Of a DNA stretch of 17,786 bases, positions 14,386-17,786 are shown in pieces. The DNA is from Candidatus Zipacnadia bacterium (GTDB lineage: Bacteria; Armatimonadota; Zipacnadia; Zipacnadales; Zipacnadaceae): positions 1 through 17,786 of the forward strand of contig JALGTI010000063.1 of the NCBI GenBank assembly GCA_029821455.1, written 5' to 3'. The notes under the pieces were generated by a model that saw only the letters and a list, made by a program, of their open reading frames with translations, did not search any database and was not told the origin of the DNA. Position 1 is the first letter of the stretch, and each line of letters begins with the position of its first letter. A program made the translations under genes and the position numbers.

Positions 14386-14886
14386 CTACAGGGGCCTTGC
14401 CACGGCGAACTTGCCGGCGAAGTTGCTGAGCTTCCCGATCGGCTCGTCGGGCACGTGTGCAGCGACGACCTCACCAATAAACATCACACAGTCGCCCGGC
14501 TGGTATTCGTGCATCACCTGGCACTCCAGGTTCGCGGCTGCGCCATCCAGTAAGGGCACATTGGTGGCAACCGGCTCTGACCAGGGAATGTTGAATTCCT
14601 CGAACTTGTTGACCTCATTGCCGTGGCAGGTCCCCGTCTGCATTATCAGCTCGTCCTGGCCCTCGCCAGGCCAGGCGAACACGAACTCACCGGTCTCCCG
14701 GATGCACTGGCAGGTGTAGTTCTCGGGGCTTATGGCCACTGCGACGTAAAGCGGGTCACCTGAGCAAATCATCCCCCAGCCAGCCGGCTGGACATTAGGC
14801 TGGCCCTTGGCATCGCGGGATACCACCATAATCAGCCATTCGGGGAACTTCAACCCCACGGCTTCATCTGGGCTTACTTGCTTCAT
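14386..14886 (-). CDS. Flavin reductase-like FMN-binding split-barrel protein
   Basis: 166 residues. The sequence MKQVSPDEAVGLKFPEWLIM, then VSRDAKGQPNVQPAGWGMIC, LYVAVAISPENYTCQCIRETGEFV and GTCHGNEVNKF fits the flavin reductase-like domain (PF01613-type split barrel). Members bind FMN and reduce flavins, or serve as small redox or unknown-function proteins. The ATG at 14886 is chosen over a TTG at 14895 because GGAGG lies nine bases before it. An almost identical start region precedes the broken paralogue at 12569-13009. The hairpin cluster at 14929-14989 lies just upstream and may regulate it. Exact substrate unknown. Confidence 0.85.
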   Translation of the reverse strand: MKQVSPDEAVGLKFPEWLIMVVSRDAKGQPNVQPAGWGMICSGDPLYVAVAISPENYTCQCIRETGEFVFAWPGEGQDELIMQTGTCHGNEVNKFEEFNIPWSEPVATNVPLLDGAAANLECQVMHEYQPGDCVMFIGEVVAAHVPDEPIGKLSNFAGKFAVARPL

Positions 14887-14928
14887 CAAGGCCAACCTCC
14901 TACAAGTAACTCGATACAGGACACGCCC

Positions 14929-14989
14929 AAAATGGCTCTGCTAAGCCATTTTTGAGGGGTGACGCTAGCGTCACCCCCAGTTTTGGGGG
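14929..14989. promoter_or_regulatory. Three adjacent hairpins, one pair mutually exclusive
   Basis: Hairpin 1: AAAATGGCT (14929-14937) with AGCCATTTT (14944-14952). Palindrome 2: GGGGTGACGCT (14956-14966) with AGCGTCACCCC (14967-14977), perfect. Hairpin 3: CCCCC (14974-14978) with GGGGG (14985-14989). The C-run of palindrome 2 is also an arm of hairpin 3, so the two compete. The region is between the DAHP synthase stop and the flavin reductase start, both minus strand, so it could be a terminator/attenuator or mRNA processing site. No strong T-tract follows on the minus strand. Confidence 0.55.
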
Positions 14990-15031
14990 TTGTAGGGGCC
15001 TCTACGGGCGAAATCCGGAAAGTTAATGCTC

Positions 15032-16048
15032 TTACAAACTCCGTTCGGCGGCCTGCGCAAAGCCTTTAAGTTCTCGCATAAGCTGTGCGAAGTCGTCCGG
15101 TGAGAGGGCCTGGGGGCCATCTACCAGGGCCTCCTCGGGCCGGCGGTGGACCTCGATGAGCAGGCCATCGGCCCCGGCCGCCACGGCAGCCTTCGCCAGG
15201 GCCGGCACAAGATAGCGATGGCCGCCGGCGTGGCTGGGGTCCACGATGACCGGCAGGTGGCTAAGGCGCTTGAGCACCGGCACTGCCGAGATGTCGAGAG
15301 TGTTGCGGGTGGCGGTCTCGAAGGTGCGGATACCCCGCTCGCACAGCACCACCTGGTCATTACCCGCCACGATGATGTATTCGGCAGCCATCAGCAGGTC
15401 TTCCACAGTGGCGCTCATGCCGCGCTTGAGCAGAACTGGCTTGCTGGTCCGGCCAACCTTGGTAAGCAAGCTGAAGTTCTGCATATTGCGGGCGCCGATC
15501 TGAAAGATATCCACTACCGGATCGAGCAACTCCACGTGCTCGGGGTCCATCACCTCGGTTACAATAGGCAGGCCAACGGTCTCGTGGGCCTCCTGCAGTA
15601 GGTCAACTCCATCCTCGCGCAAGCCCTGAAAGTCGTGAGGCGAGGTGCGGGGCTTGAATATCGAGCCGCGCAGAAACACCGCGCCAGCAGCCTTGCAGAG
15701 TCGGGCGGTCTCCAGATATTGCTCACGGCTTTCCACGGCGCACGGCCCGGCGCCGACGGCAACGCGCTCCCCACCGATATATGTGGGGCCGGGCAGCTCG
15801 ATTATCGTTGGCTCGGCCATGACCTCCTTGCCAGCCAGCTTGAACGGCTCCATAATCGGGACGATACGGTCCACCCCAACCATACTCGCCAGGATTTCGA
15901 TCTTGTCGGGGGTCTTGTCACCGATGACCGCGATGACTGTCTTTTCCACGCCCACAATCGGGTGGGGGGTGAAGCCCAACTCCTCCACCTTGGCGATGAT
16001 GCTATTGTATTGTAGCTTTGTAGTATCCGACTGCAGGATGATTACCAC
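15032..16048 (-). CDS. aroF: 3-deoxy-7-phosphoheptulonate (DAHP) synthase, AroI-beta type
   Basis: 338 residues catalysing phosphoenolpyruvate plus erythrose-4-phosphate to DAHP, the first shikimate-pathway step, in the cytoplasm. It has an N-terminal ferredoxin-like regulatory domain (about 1-70, VIILQSDTTKLQYN...VGVDRIVP) and the KDO8P/DAHP synthase barrel: AGPCAVES (100-107), RGSIFKPRTSP (127-137), IGARNMQNF (184-192), LLKRGM (206-211), CERGIRTFE (236-244), DPSHAGGHR (270-278) and IEVHRRPEEA (298-307). Length and layout match the Thermotoga/Bacillus-type enzyme. The start is GTG 16048 with GGAGG six bases upstream; the frame is open further upstream but there is no better start. It is divergent from the phosphatase-like gene at 16183. 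Allosteric control by Tyr or Phe is possible through the N-terminal domain. Confidence 0.96.
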   Translation of the reverse strand: MVIILQSDTTKLQYNSIIAKVEELGFTPHPIVGVEKTVIAVIGDKTPDKIEILASMVGVDRIVPIMEPFKLAGKEVMAEPTIIELPGPTYIGGERVAVGAGPCAVESREQYLETARLCKAAGAVFLRGSIFKPRTSPHDFQGLREDGVDLLQEAHETVGLPIVTEVMDPEHVELLDPVVDIFQIGARNMQNFSLLTKVGRTSKPVLLKRGMSATVEDLLMAAEYIIVAGNDQVVLCERGIRTFETATRNTLDISAVPVLKRLSHLPVIVDPSHAGGHRYLVPALAKAAVAAGADGLLIEVHRRPEEALVDGPQALSPDDFAQLMRELKGFAQAAERSL

Positions 16049-16101
16049 GATGCGCCTCCGATGCCTGTTTGGGGCGTTCTTCGCCAAGTGGCCGCCCGGT
16101 T

Positions 16102-16118
16102 CCTCCTGGGGCAGGAGG
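16102..16118. promoter_or_regulatory. Inverted repeat between divergent genes
   Basis: CCTCCTG (16102-16108) and CAGGAGG (16112-16118) flank three G residues. It sits in the 134-bp gap between the divergent DAHP synthase and phosphatase-like genes, a position suited to an operator shared by both. No obvious promoter hexamers were found there. Confidence 0.35.
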
Positions 16119-16182
16119 CAGCGGACCTGGCGGCGAAGGATCTCCATTGGCGCAATCTGCTAACGGAAGGATTGTGGGGTAT

Positions 16183-17202
16183 ATGTCGGAACTGCCGCGC
16201 GAACCATCCTACTTTGTGGATAGGCTGACGACGTTGCAGTTGTCTATGCGGGATGCGCTGATGACGCGCCGCCGAGAGGCCAGCGAGGCAGCGATGCGCT
16301 CTGCAGAGGGTACAGGGGAAAGCGATATTATCTATTCGCCTGATGCGTGGGTTCACGATGTGCTGATTGACTTCTGCCACGAATGGGCAGAGGAGATACC
16401 CTTCCTGCTTGTGGCTGAGGACATCGAGGGGGGCAGCATCGTCTTCCCCAAAGGTACGCCCGAGGACGACTCGCAGTTCGTGCTGATCGTTGACCCCGTG
16501 GATGGCACCCGTGGCTTGATGTATGACAAGCGGTCGGCGTGGGTCTTATCCGGCGTCGCTTCCTATCGCGGGCCGGAAACCAACCTGCGAGACATCGAAG
16601 TGGCTGTGCAGACGGAGATACCCACCTCGCGGCAGTACCTCAGCGCGATGGTCTATGGGATTATGGGGGCGGGCGTGTGGGGTGAGCAGCACAATATCTT
16701 CAGCAACGAGGTGACGCCTTTCTCACCGCAGCCGGCCACCAACGAAAGCATCGCGCACGGATTTGCCACCATCGCCAAGTTCTTCCCCAGCGGCAAGAGC
16801 CTGGCCGCGGCCATTGAGGAGCGCCTGATGGAAACTATCAGCAGCGAGGCCGGGGAGGAGTTCCCGATGATCTTCGATGACCAGTACATCTCGTCCGGCG
16901 GGCAACTCTATGAGCTGATGGTGGGCCATGACCTGTTCACCGCCGACCTGCGGCCTCTGCTGCTGGCCCAGGCTGGGGCCGGCAGTCGGCTCGGCAAGAT
17001 CTGCGCTCATCCCTACGATCTGTGCACGGAACTAATTGCCCGCGAGGCCGGCGTTATTGTCACCGACTTGGATGGCCGGGCGCTTAGCGCGCCGCTCGAT
17101 ACTACTACCAATATCCTGTGGCTGGGGTTTGCCAATGAAGGAATACAGCGGCAGGTGTATCCGGTGCTCAAGGATATCCTGCGGGATTTGGGGCTGACCT
17201 AA
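16183..17202 (+). CDS. Inositol-monophosphatase-like metal-dependent phosphatase
   Basis: 339 residues. The Mg-binding loop VDPVDGTR (103-110) matches the IMPase/FBPase-superfamily DPxDGT motif. VAED (77-80) corresponds to the GE(E/D) metal-ligand site and HPYDLCTELIAREAG (276-290) to the third-ligand Asp plus the AG-rich helix. It should hydrolyse a phosphate monoester, but the usual WDxA motif is HPYD and there is a large middle insertion (about 125-275), so the substrate need not be inositol phosphate. ATG 16183 follows GGGG at close range; the frame is open back to 16069 but that part looks non-coding. The stop codon TAA lies inside a repeat (see the repeat at 17197). Divergent from DAHP synthase. 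Confidence 0.8.
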   Translation: MSELPREPSYFVDRLTTLQLSMRDALMTRRREASEAAMRSAEGTGESDIIYSPDAWVHDVLIDFCHEWAEEIPFLLVAEDIEGGSIVFPKGTPEDDSQFVLIVDPVDGTRGLMYDKRSAWVLSGVASYRGPETNLRDIEVAVQTEIPTSRQYLSAMVYGIMGAGVWGEQHNIFSNEVTPFSPQPATNESIAHGFATIAKFFPSGKSLAAAIEERLMETISSEAGEEFPMIFDDQYISSGGQLYELMVGHDLFTADLRPLLLAQAGAGSRLGKICAHPYDLCTELIAREAGVIVTDLDGRALSAPLDTTTNILWLGFANEGIQRQVYPVLKDILRDLGLT

Positions 17203-17277
17203 CCCCCCGAGTCCTCTTCCTGAGAGGGGGAGTGTGGTAACCTAACCCCCCGGCCCCCTTCCCTGAAGGGAAGGGGG
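17197..17277. repeat. Two copies of an intergenic CCTAACCCCCCG hairpin repeat
   Basis: ACCTAACCCCCCG occurs at 17197-17209 and again at 17240-17252, each followed by a hairpin-forming segment. In the second copy CCCCCTTCCC (17254-17263) pairs with GGGAAGGGGG (17268-17277) around TGAA. The first copy is degraded (CTCTTCCTGAGAGG). The stop codon of the upstream gene falls in the first copy. Confidence 0.8.
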
Positions 17278-17335
17278 AAAGGAGGGGGAGTTGGTAGGCC
17301 GGACGCCTACGTTACCCTATCCACGGCGGTAGGGT

Positions 17336-17465
17336 AAGCTTCCAGCTTGCCCTTCGATAAACTCAGGACGGTGAGCTTGCCGAACCCGCAGCTTGCCCTG
17401 AGTCTCCGCAAGCTGGAAGCTTGCGCTACGGAGACGGCAAGCTGGAAGCTTGCCTCACGGAGTGA
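17336..17465. repeat. Intergenic palindromic repeats around GCAAGCTGGAAGCTTGC
   Basis: GCAAGCTGGAAGCTTGC occurs at 17408-17424 and 17437-17453 as two 29-bp tandem units, and AAGCTTCCAGCTTGC (17336-17350) is a third copy inverted. Between them is a CTTCGATAAACTCAGGACGG-type segment that I recall as a common dispersed intergenic repeat in several phyla. These look like REP-like or miniature inverted elements. Confidence 0.75.
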
Positions 17466-17493
17466 TTTGGTTTCTCAACATAACCAACCGCAG

Positions 17494-17528
17494 TTCCCCC
17501 CTTCCTTCAGGAAGGGCGGACAGGGGGG
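17494..17528. repeat. Variant of the C/G-run hairpin repeat
   Basis: CCCTTCCT (17499-17506) pairs with AGGAAGGG (17509-17516), inside an outer C-run (from 17496) and G-run (17523-17528). It resembles the hairpin at 17254-17277 with an extended outer stem. Confidence 0.55.
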
Positions 17529-17606
17529 TAGGTACACGAAGGAATCCCGGCTGCACGTAATGCGTCCTCTGTAACAGGAGGGCCGCACGACAGGGCATCA
17601 GCGCCT

Positions 17607-17786
17607 ATGGAGCAGGATGCTGCAGAGCTGGTGCGGCGGTCACGTGATGGTGACGCGAGGGCCTTTGAGTCGCTGTTTCGCCGCTACCAGAATACCATCT
17701 ACCGGCTGGCCTTGTACCTGGTCGGTGACGTCGGCACGGCTGAGGACGTCACGCAGGAGGCGTTCGTGCGCGCCTGGGAGCGGCTC
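17607..17786 (+). CDS. ECF-type RNA polymerase sigma factor (5' part)
   Basis: The 60 visible residues run from ATG 17607 off the window: MEQDAAELVRRSRDGDARAF then ESLFRRYQNTIYRLALYLVG and GTAEDVTQEAFVRAWERL. This is sigma-70 region 2, with the helix that contacts RNA polymerase (ESLFRRYQ...IYRLA) and the AEDVTQEAF(V)xAW -10 recognition segment. Region 4 is outside the window. No anti-sigma gene is visible. A strong AGGAGGG at 17576-17582 lies 24 bases from the ATG, too far for normal spacing, and no in-frame start is closer. The target genes cannot be inferred. Confidence 0.93.
   Translation, partial: MEQDAAELVRRSRDGDARAFESLFRRYQNTIYRLALYLVGDVGTAEDVTQEAFVRAWERL

Noticed and set aside
17254..17277. 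Hairpin as a terminator of the phosphatase-like gene
   Set aside because: It belongs to a repeated intergenic unit and no T-tract follows, so a repeat is the better explanation, although it could still slow transcription.
17408..17465. CRISPR array
   Set aside because: Only two tandem 29-bp units without spacers and no cas genes; they are palindromic intergenic repeats.

Overview
The window looks like a chromosomal segment of an uncultured, moderately GC-rich bacterium, most likely Armatimonadota or a lineage with similar gene content (Planctomycetota-like groups are the main alternative). The best evidence is the prepilin-type protein at 13445-14200 (minus). It has an FTLIELLVVIAIIAILAAILFPVFA leader region, an ARAREKARQTSCLSNLKQIG segment and a C-terminal H-x9-DG motif. 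The crowd of Gfo/Idh/MocA oxidoreductases, glycoside hydrolases and secreted beta-propeller proteins fits the same groups. No marker gene settles the taxonomy, so this is an inference.

Layout. 1-726 (minus) is the 5' part of a GH29 alpha-L-fucosidase cut by the window edge. 727-1269 is a regulatory stretch between divergent genes, with a perfect palindrome, two tiny overlapping ORFs and promoter-like sequences. 1270-2196 is a Gfo/Idh/MocA protein that has lost its usual catalytic residues. 2197-2690 has no clear gene. 2761-3231 (minus) is a small secreted Gly/Tyr-rich protein with a secretin-like strip, ended by an intrinsic terminator at 2700-2728. 3512-4564 is a second Gfo/Idh/MocA protein, followed by a SAM methyltransferase (4630-5700). 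5755-9279 (minus) is a 1174-residue secreted protein with a CBM9-like region and a GH42-like catalytic region. Divergent to it is a probable operon: secreted beta-propeller protein (9489-10688), a third Gfo/Idh/MocA protein with intact motifs (10729-11676) and a YegS/DagK-type lipid kinase whose C-terminus is broken by a deletion and frameshift (11724-12543).

12569-14886 (minus) holds a broken flavin reductase-like pseudogene, the prepilin gene and an intact flavin reductase-like paralogue. A hairpin cluster at 14929-14989 follows, then DAHP synthase (15032-16048, minus), and divergent from it an inositol-monophosphatase-like gene (16183-17202). 17197-17530 is packed with intergenic repeats, and the window ends inside an ECF sigma factor gene (17607 onward).

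Function. The genes do not form one obvious pathway. The sugar-related set (GH29, GH42-like enzyme, three dehydrogenase-family proteins) suggests glycan breakdown and sugar interconversion; DAHP synthase is housekeeping shikimate metabolism. I found no convincing new defence or mobile system. The points most worth a second look are the catalytically degenerate oxidoreductase, the secretin-like Gly/Tyr-rich protein, the palindrome holding a ribosome-binding site in its loop, the competing hairpins downstream of DAHP synthase, and three small out-of-frame deletions concentrated in about 550 bp.
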